Shown: positions 11,520 through 23,745, counted from the stretch's first letter. The stretch is 64,000 bases of DNA from Enchytraeus crypticus (GCA_905160935.1 CAJHZI010000200.1:391001-455000); one strand, 5' to 3'. The notes: generated from the letters alone by a model not told the origin. Program-made: numbers and translations.

Positions 11520-12010
11520 TTTTAATCTCAACTTAAAGTTATACCCCTGCCTGTTTTGTATGAATTAGTTCACCTATTATCATTATTTTATTTTTTTAAA
11601 TTATTTTATTCTACCATAGCTCACATTTAGTCTGTGCTTTTTCCAGTGGATTCTGCGTTTGAATCCAGGCCACTTGCATCCGAGGCGAACACTCTAACCG
11701 TTACGCCATATCCACCCAATACTTCACTATCAATATAGCAGCATAATATAATACTAGTTATAGTCTATACTCCCACATAGTAACTATTTTGCATGATTAA
11801 GTATTCTGAATCATCGTCACCATTTAGTTCTATATTATCTGTATATAAGGGGCCTGTATATGATGTGTTCATTATTGAAGGAGTTTTTAGAATACTGTAT
11901 AAAATTGGGCATGCCATTTTTATTGTTAAGAAATATCGTAGAGATTGACTTTAAATAACATTAGTATTCTTTGTTTATAAAATTGTAATTAGTTTGGCGA
12001 AGGTGTTAAT
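11520..12010 (-). mobile_element. tRNA-derived SINE-like repeat, family C, copy 1
   Basis: On the minus strand a tRNA-like head is visible: A-box-like TGGCGTAACGGTTAGAG, then a short anticodon-like region and the B-box-like GGATTCAAACGC (11650-11715). A roughly 300-bp AT-rich body follows on the other side. Copy 2 begins immediately at 12011, so the pair is a tandem arrangement. A third copy is at 61690-62578. Confidence 0.65.
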
Positions 12011-12690
12011 ATTTTATTTTTTAATCTCAACTTAAAATTAGACTTCTGCCTATTTTGTATGCATAAGTTCACCTATTATCGTTATTTTTATTTAATTCCA
12101 CCATAGTTCACATTTAGTCGGTGTTTTTTCAGTGGATTCCGCGTTTGAATCCAGGCCACTTGCATCCGAGGAGTACAGTCTAACCGTTACGCCATATCTA
12201 TCCAATACTTCACTATCAATATAGCAGTATAATATAATACCAGTTATAGTCTATACTCCCACATAGTAATTATTTTGCATCGTTAAGTATTCAGCATCAT
12301 CGTCACCATTTAGTTTATATTTCTGCATACTCGTATGGGAAAAGTCTATATGACATGCATATAAGTGGCCTGTTTATGAAGTGTTCATTATTGAAGGAGT
12401 TTTTAGAACACTATCCTGGGCTCGCCCGTCACTGACATCGCTTTCGAGTGTGGAAACTGACGTTAACATTAGCTTTACCAGCTTTGCTTTACTATATAAA
12501 TTGGGCATGCCATTTTTATTGTTCAGAAATATCATAGAGATGGACATTTTAAATAACATTAGTATTTTTTGTTTATAAAATTGTAATTAGTTTCGCGAAG
12601 GTGTTTAATATTGAAATTTAAGAAAAATTCGTTTAGCGTTTCGTATATCCCTGTTAGGGTTCGACACGAAAGGGTCTAGATAGGAAATGG
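12011..12690 (-). mobile_element. SINE-like repeat family C, copy 2
   Basis: Repeats copy 1 with the tRNA-like head at 12130-12195 and continues further, to ...GACACGAAAGGGTCTAGA. It contains a short family A SINE (12414-12488). Copy 1 lacks the last about 170 bp, so the tandem pair probably arose by insertion or unequal exchange. Confidence 0.65.
12414..12488 (+). mobile_element. SINE family A, 5'-truncated, with short target duplication
   Basis: CCTGGGCTCGCCCGTCACTGACATCGC through TTAGCTTTACCAGCTTTGC. Flanked by ACTAT on both sides, and the sequence across the joint matches the uninterrupted copy 1. A clean example of 5'-truncated insertion. Confidence 0.75.
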
Positions 12691-13550
12691 AACATTAATG
12701 TCGCGATAAATCGATTTGATACCACCACGTCTGCACGACTATGTTTTATTATTGCACGTCGCAAAGAAGTCCCGAATTCGGGACCTCTCGCTCTAGAGGC
12801 AAGCTCTCTATCACTGCGTTACGATAGAGTCATTCAATTAAATTAAAATCAATATTGAAATTTAATAATGATATTTAATTCGGTAACGCTTATCTCTGTA
12901 TGTCAAAAGCATCTTTTTGATAATAATTTTATTTTAATTACTCATTTAAAGAATTAATTTCCATTTAAAATGGTCAAATTGAAATAAGGTTAGGTCGACA
13001 AGTGCACCAAAAATCTTCGTCGGCGGGACAAGTCGTCAGATTTGAAAACTGACGAGCTCACACACGATCAAATTTATCTGTTATATTCAGATATCTAACA
13101 GATAAGTTTGATGGCAAAACTGATGGTGTATGGCCACTGTAACAGAAAGTTTGAAAAAAATGTGGCAAATAAATTTAAAATTCCAGTAATACATAAAAAG
13201 AACTTCAAGGATATTAATATAAACCCTGTAAGTCCTTATTATGGATTACAGGAATATTTTGCACTTTATTCTTAAATGCTTTAAGTTGTACAGCTTAATA
13301 TAAAGAAAAAAATTAGAACCTTGCTGAGTTTAGCAAGACGCCCATGTCTTACACCAGAGAGATCATAGAGACGTACATGCCTGTTGTCCTGCGGTACGGC
13401 TATCAAGCCCTGCGACACTGATACAGATAGCCTAAACATACACATTACAAATATAGATACATACTACAAATATACACAATACTAAAATCCTACAACAAAT
13501 ATATATAGTATTATTTGTATATACATACATACATACATACATATAGAATG
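12690..13550. other. Non-coding stretch with SINE-like and MITE-like pieces
   Basis: 12750-12830, read in reverse, has another tRNA-like arrangement (AACGCAGTGATAGAG, then GGTCCCGAATTC). 13040-13110 carries the TCAAATTTATCTG / CAGATATCT inverted motifs that are abundant at 61255-61545. A CATA microsatellite lies at 13522-13541. No gene seen. Confidence 0.45.
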
Positions 13551-13760
13551 TCTCAATAGCGCAATGGTTGGAGGTGTAGATAACGTTATGAAGTTTTAAA
13601 TGACAGATCCTGAGGTGAATTGAACCCTCGTGGGTTCGAATCCCAGCCGCGCTGATCTGAGAGTAAAATCTCGGGCATTCACTGGACTGGATACACGGAA
13701 AATGGACAAAATTGCCTAACGGATTTAACATGTAGTATTAAAAGTGATAGATATCAACGT
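13551..13760 (+). mobile_element. tRNA-derived SINE, family B
   Basis: A tRNA-like head with A-box-like ATAGCGCAATGGTTGG and a perfect B-box GGGTTCGAATCCC at about 13631, then a non-tRNA body (CACTGGACTGGATACACGG... to TAGTTGATCA). A second copy in reverse lies at 48336-48535. The wide spacing between boxes (insert TAACGTTATGAAGTTTT) argues against a functional tRNA gene. Confidence 0.7.
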
Positions 13761-13802
13761 AGTTGATCATTTCACTATAATGTGGGTTATTATTATTATT
13801 AT

Positions 13803-13846
<44 letters not shown>

Positions 13847-13850
13847 TATA

Positions 13851-14818
13851 CTGGCTGCGCATTAAAAATATCCCTCTAGCACAATTACGATAGCTTAGCC
13901 AATTATTGATATTTCGCCTTGAAATTTTAGGGTTCTCTTGTGGAGGAATTTTGCCACAAGCTGACCAAATTTCATATAAATAATTTTAAAGGAACCGGAG
14001 TTTTCCAAGTTTTGCGAAGAAATTGTTTCTTTTTCATTTAACACTCAACGTAAAACGTCACTTAGAATCAATTCCTTTTTGAAAATGTGCTGGCTCTGGA
14101 AAAGGCCGTTAGATGCTGACACCTCTGATATGGTGCTGCAATGTGTGCTCGAAATGAACGCACTGGGCTTTGATGCCGGCCAGAAGTCTTTTCTTACAGA
14201 TAAAATTGCGCTGTCAATGGACTGTTGTGTTAGGTCTTTCCAGATCTCTTGAAGAACAGACTTTAATTCCATTGTGTTTCTGGGTTTGGGCTTGAAAGCA
14301 CGATACTTTTCTAACATGGTTCCCAAGACAAAAAAATAAAGTGGATTAAAATGTGGAGAATTAGGAGGCCAATCGTCCATTTTTATGAAATCTGGGCCAT
14401 ATTGTACAAGAACGCATTGCGCAAGACGTGAAGTGCGAGCCGGCGCGCCGTCCTGTTGAAAAATGAAATTATTTGGCTTTAACTTGTTGCAGTCTTCAAT
14501 CAGTTTCGTCAGAATATTGTTAGTCTAATGCATTGTAGCACAATATCAGAGGCGTCATCATCCAAGCCCTTTTCAGGGTCAGCACAATTTCAAAAAGGAA
14601 TTGATTCTAACTGACGTTTTACGTTGCGTGTTAAATGAAAAAATCAGTTTTTTCGCAAAACATGGATAACTCCGGTTCTTTTACAAATATTTTTACAAAA
14701 TTTGGTCAGCTCGTGGAAAAATTCCTCCACAAGATAACCTTGAAATTTCAAGGCGAAATATCAATAATTGGCTTAGTTATCGCAATTGTGCTAGGGGGAT
14801 AATTTTTTAATGCGCAGC

Positions 14819-14821
<3 letters not shown>
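13851..14821 (-). mobile_element. Mariner-like DNA transposon (DD37D type) with long inverted repeats
   Basis: Terminal inverted repeats of about 243 bp (13851-14093 and 14579-14821) begin CTGGCTGCGC / CAGGCTGCGC. The element sits in a TA microsatellite, so its TA target duplication is hidden in the repeat. It contains only the C-terminal half of a transposase, with large internal loss. Confidence 0.9.
14045..14530 (-). pseudogene. Mariner-family transposase remnant with a lost third catalytic Asp
   Basis: The minus-strand translation shows FQQDGAPARTS (second catalytic Asp) and, 37 residues further, NPLYFFVLG, where the family has Asp in place of Tyr. This spacing fits the DD37D (maT-like) group. 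The N-terminal DNA-binding half and the first Asp are absent. Catalytically dead; at best it could be mobilised in trans through its inverted repeats. Confidence 0.85.
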
Positions 14822-14888
<67 letters not shown>

Positions 14889-15009
14889 CATCATCATCAT
14901 CATCATCATCTTACCTTAAATCTCAGTTTAACCATGGTCGGGATACGAATAGTCTGTCTCAAATCCTCTCTGTCCTACATCATATCCTATCATATCTTTA
15001 TATATATAA

Positions 15010-15070
<61 letters not shown>

Positions 15071-15119
15071 TATGTATATATATATATATTTATATATATA
15101 AATACAAATATATATAAAC
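14822..15119. repeat. TA microsatellites around a LINE 3'-end fragment
   Basis: (TA)n at 14822-14885 and 15000-15110 flank an approximately 110-bp minus-strand fragment (14881-14990) of the (GAT)n-tailed LINE family (CATCATCATCTTACCTTAAAT). Apparent reading frames here are repeat translations only. Confidence 0.8.
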
Positions 15120-15710
15120 CTCGCTTACCCCTCTAATTCATCGTCGATCATGCTATAGCACAATCACAGACAAAAAGTATTGAGACTTGAGAAAGTTAGC
15201 GTTTAGTTACATCACTTGTATTGCCGTCAGTGCTGAGAAGTTTAAAGTAAATGTATGAAGTATGAAGTACAATTATCTAGATATATTTTGAGATGGGTAT
15301 CTAGACACAAAATGAAAGTAATTGTATCTTTTTGTTGATTACATCATTACATAGTTCCTTTCATATATTTAGTTTCTTTCAAAACGAAATCCAGACAAAA
15401 CCTCTAAAGAAGATTATTACTGCCGAGGTTATCCTTTCAAGTTGCGCTGGTTGCCTGAAGAGAAGAAAATAGAAAAACAGGTTATTGAGTCAAAGTGTTT
15501 AACGCCTTCCACCTCTCAAGTTGTGGCATATGATGATTTCTTCAAATTTGGAAACACCTGCGTCTAATGTTGCTATCAGTGAGGTCGAATAAGAACGTGT
15601 GATTTTTTCAGGATACAGGTTTTAACATGATGGAAAAGTATCCAAAGATGGTCTCTTCGAAAAAGACAGCGCAAAATTACCATCATTCGCCTCTGCTGAA
15701 AATCTGTGTA
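15120..15710. other. Non-coding stretch, no gene seen
   Basis: A Tc1-terminus-like phrase ACAAAAAGTATTGAGACTTGAG occurs at 15171, but no matching inverted partner or transposase was found. Nothing else recognised. Confidence 0.35.
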
Positions 15711-15815
15711 GGTCAAATTGAAGTTCAGATCAAATTGAAGTGCAGAACAAATTGATGTGCATGTCATATTGAAGTGCAGGTCATATTGAAGTGCAGGTCA
15801 TATTGAAGTGCCCCG
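15711..15815. repeat. Minisatellite, 17-bp unit
   Basis: Tandem units of CATATTGAAGTGCAGGT, exact in the last three copies and drifting to TCAAATTGAAGTTCAGA towards the left. About six units. Confidence 0.75.
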
Positions 15816-15839
15816 TCCAGATTGCCTCAGTGACAGCAC

Positions 15840-17120
15840 CTTCGAGCAGCTACAGTGACTATTTATATCTTCGTTTATTTCAAAGCAATCTGACAACCGC
15901 AGATAGATAACATACGAACATACGATATGGAACATACAAACATAGTTACACTACATACGTGAAAATAATAGCAGAGTAATACAAATTATATAGAATAAAC
16001 ATAGTTAAATAGTATCTGCGAGTTATACAGTTTTATCACTCAAGGAGAAACGCATAATCGGTAGCGCATAGCTTCCTTTGGTAAAGGTTCTTCGGGATTG
16101 ATATGAATGTTGGTTTATTTGGGGCAAAGCGGAGCCAGCTCAGGATGACAACATACTGCCCTGAATAGCTTGCTGTCAGTTGACTAGAAAAGATCCTCAA
16201 AAGTTAACTCGTTGCTATAGAAACCAGCTTTTTAGCACGTCTTAAAATTGCTTCTAGACGGTTCCTATAATTCAGCAATGCTAATCAAATTCGTCAGGCG
16301 AACGGAACAGTGAGAGCCTGGAATATTATCTGAAGAAATTCTTTAGAGAGACCTTTTTGCACAAAGAGTATAACGTCAAAATATGTTGGAGCATGAGTAT
16401 ATAAGATTTGATACGAGAAGAAAAGGAAAAATTAAACGAAATACCCAAACATTGAGTATGAGACTCGTTCTATTGCATCTAAGTACGGCAATTCATTTGT
16501 CTGACATTCCAAGCTAACTGACTTAAAGAGAATATCCTTAGATTTACCTCAATTAACTGCAGATTATTTACTGCAGCCCAGCTTTCAATGTTCATTTAAT
16601 TCTTTTCCTGTTAGATGAAGACGAGATGAAGGTACTACAAGATATGTATCTTCAGCAAATTTTAGTAAGGAATTGCTGAATGTAATGTTCTAAGATCAGA
16701 GGAAATAACAATAAATGCAGGAGAAACAATGGCAGAGCATTGGAAAACACTTGCATTACTTGTTTTAGGAGATTACATTTGACCTTCGAAAAAGGTCGTA
16801 CGAGAACGATGAGACAGAAAGCTAGCGATCCATCGGCTCTGATAATGATCAGAGTGTGGGAATTCAGTTTGCAAAGCTTTAAAATCATCTGTGAATGTTT
16901 GACGGTATCAAATGCCTTACTAAAATCGAGAGCTAGCACTTTGATTTTCAAGCATAGAAGAACCCTCTTTCACATATGTTGTGAAAGAGAACGATAAGGG
17001 TAGAAGCTGCAAGTCGAATAGCAAATGGGTTAGCAAAGTCTAGGTCAGGAGGCGGAGACAAAAGTGCTGGGTAATGGAGTATTAGGATAAGAAATTTTAT
17101 GTATAGGTAATACATGTTTT
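15840..17120 (-). mobile_element. LINE remnant with a Jockey/CR1-like reverse transcriptase fragment
   Basis: The minus strand at 16650-16960 reads KVLALDFSKAFDTVKHSQ, the RT motif A region, followed in another frame by SFLSHRSRTTFF. Flanks on both sides show broken ORF2-like sequence. Multiple stops. Different from the (GAT)n-tailed family. Confidence 0.75.
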
Positions 17121-17263
17121 AATGACCGAATTCTCAACTATGTGGGAACACAAGAGTGGGAAGATTAAATAAATCTGGTAAGCTGTGCGCTAAGGCCTGA
17201 AGGCTAGCAGTGTCTTGATTCCTGAATGAATTTCTGCGGAATTTCTAATTTCTATATGTAGAC

Positions 17264-17710
17264 TATCTCCCTCTTTTCCTCAGTGCACTGCTTACTGGCA
17301 GGTCCATGGTATGCAACGCCTCCACTCTTCTCTATCTTAAGTTTTCTTCTTCACGTCCACATAAGAGTGGATCTTTAAATCACTGCTTCTGCTACTCTTT
17401 TCTTCCCTTCTATCTTGTATGATCTCTTTTAGTAAACGTTCCCCCTTTAGATTATGTCCTATCCAGCTCATCTTCCTAATTCTTAATGCGATATCAACTA
17501 TCTATCTGTACCAACTCTCTCCAGAACATCTACATTCGTAACTTTTAGGGTCCAGCTAATCTTTCCACTATTCTCCATGTTCACATATCCAACGTTTCTC
17601 GTTCGTAATATCTTCCTTCCTTAAGGTCCATATTTCACATTCATATATAGCGTGGTCCATACCAAGATTTTCACTAACTTCATCTTTGTGGCTTTCTTAA
17701 GACTTTTTGT
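17264..17710 (-). mobile_element. LINE 3'-end fragment (family with TGCCAGTAAGCAGTGCACTGA end)
   Basis: Shares its sequence with 55015-55210, 59475-60030 and, in the opposite orientation, 53400-53545. The shared phrases are GTGCACTGCTTACTGGCAGG, CCATGGTATGCAACGCC and CCACATAAGAGTGGAT. A degenerate ORF2 C-terminus on the minus strand is likely; stops are frequent. Confidence 0.65.
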
Positions 17711-17827
17711 ATTTTATTATATTTATTTATTTATTTATAATTAGAAATCAGGCAGCAATGCCCACACAATGCACACAAGACACACAGCACACCCATAAAA
17801 TCAGGTAAACACTCGTAAAATCAGATA

Positions 17828-19915
17828 TTATAGTTCTAAAATTGAACAATCACAACCTAAAACAATTAAATAGTGCACTTCCACACTTAACAACACACTG
17901 ATTATACACAGATTTAGAGTTATATATGACATAATCGTATCAAAACTAGAAATGTCACATAACCGCAACGTGATGGATAAACTATCCTGCCTTTTGAAAC
18001 CAAAGAGCCGTTTGGCACATCTGTTACATGAACGAAATTTAATTAAAGAAGACACTTTAAACTTGGACCAGAGTGCAATATCGTAAAAACATAAACAGTA
18101 CGATTTAAACAGAATAATTTTAACTGTACGGGAGCAATTAAAAAATCGTCTTAAAAGTGTGTTAGTGCGGACAACGGTATTACTTATTTCACCATTAATG
18201 TCATTATTATCACATAAACGATTATCAATCAAATGACCCAAATAATTAAATATTGAGAGACAAAATTAATGTCATCGTTACCAAGTTTAAAATTAGGGCA
18301 AATATAGTCTAAGGCCCATCTTCTCTCGCTAGGTTCAAAAATCGTAGCAACAGTTTTAGAAATTATGCAAGACATACTATCCAAAGCTCTACAGCACAGA
18401 GTGCTAATTAAAAGTTGCATAGCTCTCCATGAAGGTGTAATAAGGACAATATCATCGGCATATGCAAGAATATTGATAATCTGACTGCTAATTCTACAAC
18501 CAATACCAGATTCAACAACTGAACCTAACAGATCTCTAATGTATCTAGAAAATAAATATGGAGAAAATACTTCCCTGCCGTGTGCCATTACCAATACTAA
18601 AAGATGACGACACTGAATTACGCCACCTTATATGACAATTTTGATGACTATACCAATATGCCAAAATGCTAATTACCTTGAAGTTTACATTGTCATCCAG
18701 TAGTTTTATAAACAATTTCCAATAATTAACACTGTCAAATGCCACTTTAAAATCTATAAAACAATTGAACACGTGACTACCCTTATTTCTATAATAGTCC
18801 ACCGTTTGTTTCAGTACATTGGTACAAAGGTTTGTAGAATGTCCTAGTTTAAAACCAAACTGATAATTATCATATATTGAATTAGTATGCAAAGATTCAG
18901 CCAAAAGGAATTCGAATATCTTAGAAAGCACATTAGAGATTGCAATAGCCCTATAATTATTAAGATCTCATAAGTAGAAAACAATTGATGATGCTAGAAA
19001 TTATTAACTTTTAACTTACAATGCCTACCTGTTTATTTTTAAACTGCTGAAATTGTTTTCTACTACTGTTTAATAATGCTGATATAGCTATATGTGACCA
19101 GCACTCCTACTTTTTTTCAAACCATAGCATATGTCCTGAATACATTGAACAGATATACTAAACTCAACAGCTTTAGCCTTAGTTATCTCAACATCATTTA
19201 AATGCTCAATAAAAGATTGCTTATCAGCACTGTAATCACAGCAATTATATAAATCATTATAAATCATTATAAATCATTATAAATCCTCCAACGATCAACT
19301 ATTTCTTTGTTACCTATACAACCATCAATAACATTTGCATATTTACTTGCCTTAGTATTGTTAGATTTAGATATCTCCTTCCAAAAAGTAGAATAATTAT
19401 TATTTGATATAGCCTTAGCATACGCATCAGCTCTAAGAGATGATTCATGCTGTTTACAAAAACGTAAAGCCATTTTAAACTGAGCTCTAGTAGACTTCAT
19501 TTCATTAAAAAATTGGACCATGTCTAGGCTTACCATGATAAAACCATTCCAGAAAGGCTTGCCTAGCTACTGAGTGTTTATCTTTCACATAATCATTCCA
19601 TCCTGGAACTGAAGATTCCTTAGTAGAAATAGACTTATGAGGAATACACATGTTACAAGAATTACAAATACTAGAGATTATGCTATGATAGTAATCATCA
19701 AACTACAAAAACAGAAACCAAGAAAGGAAACCATGTAGCACATGCGGTATGTCATGTGTGTAACTAAAGGAACAAAAAAAAATTAAAAATCGTCTTCATA
19801 ACCTCTAGTTTATTAGTACTTTTATCATTGAAACACCATATAGGAATGTCCATACTGTTGAGAGCACTATTTAGTTCATATTGGTATTTAACAATATCTA
19901 AACCAGCTGCTCTAG
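17828..19915 (-). mobile_element. LINE ORF2 remnant (CR1/Daphne-like reverse transcriptase)
   Basis: Minus-strand pieces in order: a linker with FKMALRFCKQHESSLRADA (19267-19536), RT fingers and palm with LSKIFEFLLAESL, DNYQFGFKLGHST and CFIDFKVAFDSVNYWKLF (18545-18931), the catalytic NILAYADDIVLITPSW (18229-18594), and the thumb with LFKSYCLCFYDIALWS (17828-18241). Frameshifts separate the pieces, so the element is dead. Confidence 0.9.
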
Positions 19916-19929
19916 ATCAGTCAAGAGTG

Positions 19930-20135
19930 AACGGAGTATCTAATGGTTGTGAATAGATACGATCAATACTGCTTGACAACAGACCATTAAATTTAACAGC
20001 AAGAGGTTTATGATTATGAATATTTCAGTCTCACATTTCCCATCATCTGTTAGAGTATGAACTAAATATTTGAAACTCCTTACCTGTTCCAATCTCGCAC
20101 CATTTATTGTAATATTAAGTTTACCTCTTTCCACA
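19930..20135 (-). mobile_element. Short LINE RT fragment
   Basis: Minus strand reads KLNITINGARLEQVRSFKYL, the post-YADD segment of a LINE reverse transcriptase, followed by LTDDGKCETEI. Truncated after about 40 residues. Confidence 0.7.
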
Positions 20136-20141
20136 CTATCA

Positions 20142-20760
20142 TCATCATAATCATCATCATCATCTTCCCTTAAATCCCAGTTTAACCAGGGTCAAGATAC
20201 GAATAGACTTTCTCCAGTCCTCCCTGTCCCGCACCATATCATCAGTAAATCCCCTATTTTTCATGTTCTTCTTAATTACCGCATCCCAAGTCAATTGGGC
20301 TACCTCTCTCTAGCTTAACATCCAGTTCTTCCCTTTAAACTCTCTTTACTACATCCTCAACTGCCTTTCTCACAATATGCTCATACCATCTCAATCTCGA
20401 CTGAGTCAACCTATCCCCGATCCCCTCAACATTCAAATTCGTCCTCACATATTCATTTTTCATTCTGTCCTTCCTAGTTCTTTCACACTTTAGATGCAAC
20501 ATTCTCATTTCTGCCACATGCAAACTCTGCAAATGTTCCCTTTTTAGTGCCCAACATTCCGAACCATTCATCGTTACTGGCCTTACCACAGAACTATAAA
20601 ATTTGCCTTTGAGTCTTAGTGGGATTCTCCTACAACACAACACTCCACTAGCAGCCCTCCACTTTGCCCATCCAGCCTGAATCCTACTAGTAGCCTCGTT
20701 TTCCAACTCCCCAACCTCTTTCCGCACTGTTATCCCTTTTGTATTTTTTATTTTAACAAC
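20142..20760 (-). mobile_element. 3' end of the (GAT)n-tailed LINE family
   Basis: C-terminal block on the minus strand (ATSRIQAGWAKWRAASGVLC, then NEYVRTNLNVEGIGDRL) ending in (ATC)n on the plus strand at 20142. The 130-residue open piece at 20335-20727 is the best preserved of this family here. Confidence 0.85.
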
Positions 20761-20859
20761 AACACTCGCTAGACTTGTGGCTCTGTGTTAATTTTCCATG
20801 TAGGTTAAAATTATCTAGAAGTTAAGATAATAATCTAATTCCGTATGTTTATTTATTTA

Positions 20860-21400
20860 TTTAGTTAGATCACCAAAAAGGGTCATTCAACCCTGTACAG
20901 TTCACAAGCAATGCAAACAATCAAGTAAATGCAATATGTGAACACAATTTAAATATGAACCATGGTGAACTTAATACGAAAAATTAAAAGTAGAAATTAA
21001 AGAATTGAAATAAAGAAATTCAAAATAAAGAAAATTAATGATATTAGGTATGCATAATTATACATTTAAGTTCATTATCATTAATAATTATTTAATAAGT
21101 ACTGACGAAGATTAATAGTGCAACAGTTAACGGAGCGAGATGATCGTAAATTAGATGGAAGGGATAGCCAGTATCTAGGGCCTTGTACAGCGATATTGTT
21201 TTCGCGACAGAAAGTTCTGAACGATGGTATATTAAATTCCCAAACTTATCGAAATTTATAAACAGAATTTACAACATTATTTAATAGCAACGAATAGTTG
21301 TAACATAAAGGCATATCCTTATGAATAAATTTATACAGAAATACGCAACAGCAATGTTTTTGAATATCACTTAAATTTATAATTTTATGTTCAATGCCAT
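20860..21400 (-). mobile_element. LINE ORF2 C-terminal fragment and 3' UTR
   Basis: The minus strand at 21080-21390 reads KFIHKDMPLCYNYSLLL and later NIPSFRTFCRENNIAVQGPR, the typical C-terminal tail after RT in CR1/L2-like LINEs. The 3' part (GATCACCAAAAAGGGTCATTC near 20870) is repeated in reverse at about 25240. Confidence 0.7.
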
Positions 21401-22129
21401 TTCAATCAGACTATTCATTCTCTTCTTCAGCCCATTGTCGTTTCCATTCTGTGATCATCTGCAAATCTTACATTTACGTTTAAACTACCTGCATCGCTGC
21501 GAAATGAACTCGGAACATCTTCGTTTAAATTCAAGCTTAAAACATTTTTATTTGATGGAGCGGATTGGGACTAATGTGCTGCCTTCTTTTCCCGTACCTA
21601 CGAATGCAAGTGTTGCTTGCATACATCGGTGCCCAGAAGTGCATACTACTACTACATCTTGCTACAATTTACCTTCATCTTTTATCCCTTCTTCAACGTC
21701 TTCCATGGCTCCCTCCATCCTCTTCAGCACAAATGTTAATCAACATAGACGAAATTATACAACTAAAAATGCTAAATATAGGCGACTAAATATTCGTCGT
21801 GTTCATCAAAAATTTATGAAGTGAAAGCATATTATGAATACATGCAGTTGGCCTGAGCTAAGATTTTAAACCTGCACTACACTTGCGCTGGAAACCATAA
21901 ATAGATACCTACTGAGCCAGTAGCAAATAGAACTAACTCACGCAGATCAATACGTAGATGCACAATTTAAAAGCAAAGCTATCACAAATCAAAGCGTCAT
22001 TGGTATCATTAAGTGAGAAGAAACTGATATAAAATATAAACAAAATGTATACACATTAAAAATTGTATAATTTATACGATATAGACAAAATTACATCCGC
22101 GGGATTGCGATCCGATTTTTATGTCGAGA
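21401..22129. other. Non-coding stretch, no gene supported
   Basis: An open frame at 21387-21824(+) has no recognisable domain and a biased, low-complexity composition (Ser/Thr/His-rich). No repeat was identified. Confidence 0.35.
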
Positions 22130-22960
22130 CAAATTATGGAGAAGAGAAGAAAAGGAGAAGGAAGATGCAGGTGGTATTTGGTGACCTAGAGAAGGCCTAA
22201 TATTGGGTGCGGAGAGATTTGATGTTCTGAGGAACAGGGAGTATGTTGAGGTAATCAAGAATAAGTACAGGATGAGAACTGGTATAACGATTAGAGATTG
22301 GACATTCGGAGAGTTTTGAGATGAAGACTAAGATACCTCAAGGATCCGCTCTAAGTTCATATTTGTATATATTGATTATGGATTATTTGCTTAAGAGAGT
22401 TATTGAGAGGCCCCGTGGTGCTTGCTATTTGCATATGATATGGTGATCTATATTAGATCAGTAGGAGATACTGTGGAGAAATAAAGCGAGATGTTGGAAA
22501 ACGTGAGAGAGGAATTGGAAAGTAAACGGCTGTGGGTGAATAAGGAAAAATCGGAGCATTTGGAGAGTAGATGGAAGGGTGAGGGGATAACGACGATAGA
22601 GTTATAAGTTGGAGCTAAGGAAGGCATCAAATTTTAAGTATGTAACATCCTAATCCTCTTCTTTTAGAAGAGGATTAGGATGTTGAATGAGGTTACGAGT
22701 AGGATATAGGCTGTGTGAATACTAAGTAAAGTGGAGGGCAGCTAGTAGAGTGCTGTGCGATAGGAGAATACCACTAAGACTGAAAGGCATATTCTATAAT
22801 TCGGTAGTTAGGCCAGGAATAATTTAGGGTGCTGGGTTTTGGCCACAAAAAAGAGAACAGAAGCAGAGATTGCATGTGACAGAGATGAAAATATTGTGTT
22901 TTAATGTGTGGTAAAACCAAAGATCTTTAAAATAAGTAGACATGGCATGACTGTTCTTTC
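22130..22960 (+). mobile_element. (GAT)n-family LINE fragment, heavily mutated
   Basis: Follows the RT region of the copy at 10330-11130 (VVFGDLEKA, then the GGCAGCTAGTAGAGTGCTGTG block) with many indels. A perfect palindrome sits at 22644-22684. Confidence 0.75.
22644..22684. repeat. Perfect 19-bp palindrome inside a LINE fragment
   Basis: AACATCCTAATCCTCTTCT, loop TTT, then its exact reverse complement. Absent from the sister LINE copy around 10900, so it is a private rearrangement, probably a template-switch product. Confidence 0.85.
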
Positions 22961-23079
22961 AGCGATACAAGTTTTGTAACAAGAGCGACTTAATTTCTAG
23001 CTTGCTCCAATTAATCGTTAGGGTAAACAAAGCCCCTTTGTCATATGTGTATTTAATAGTGATTTGAGTAATTTCAGAT

Positions 23080-23745
23080 ATAGTAGAAGGAAGGGTGAGA
23101 TGATAAAAGGATATAGAGTAGGGGGTAGAGCTAAAGAAGGCAACAGATTTTAAGTATATGGGATCTGTAATAGAGGATAATGGGGGTTGGAAAAGGAGGG
23201 TACTAGTAGGATTCAGGCTGGGTGGGCAAAGTGGAGGGCAGCTAGCGGAGTGCTGTGTGATAGGAAAATACCACTAAGAGTGAAAGGCAAATTTTATAGT
23301 TCTGTGGTAAGGCCAGTAATGATGAATGGTTTGGAATCTTGGGCACTAAAAAAGGGAACATTTACAGAGTTTTCAAGTGGCAGAAATGAGAATGTTACGC
23401 CTAATGTGTGGAAAACTAGGAAGGACAGAATGAAAAATAAATATGTGAGGATAAATTTGAATGTTGAGGGGATCGGAGATAAGTTGGCTCGGTCGAGATT
23501 GATTGATGTGGTATGGGCATATTTTGAGAAGGGCAGATGAGGATGTAGTAAAGAGAGTTTGGAGGGAGGAGCTGGATGCTAAGCTACAGAGAGGTAGACA
23601 ACAATTGACTTGGGATGCAGTAATTAAGAAGGACATGAAAAATAGGGGAGTGACTGATGATACGGTGTCCGAGAGGACTGGAGAAAGTCTATTCGTATCC
23701 GGACTCTGGTTAAACTGGGATTTAAGGGAAGATGCTGATGAAGAT
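23080..23745 (+). mobile_element. (GAT)n-family LINE 3' fragment
   Basis: Nearly parallel to 10800-11516: GWAKWRAASGVLCDRKIPL, then RKDRMKNKYVRINLNVEGIGD and WREELDAKLQRGRQQLTWDAV, ending at GGGATTTAAGGGAAGATGCTG. Two frames are needed. Confidence 0.85.

Noticed and set aside
13551-13640. Functional tRNA gene
   Set aside because: A- and B-boxes are present but too far apart and without acceptor pairing; the repeat structure and second copy identify a SINE. The same reasoning was applied to 43565-43640 and the SINE A and C heads.
21387-21824. Protein-coding gene of 145 codons
   Set aside because: Low-complexity composition, no recognisable domain and surrounded by LINE debris.
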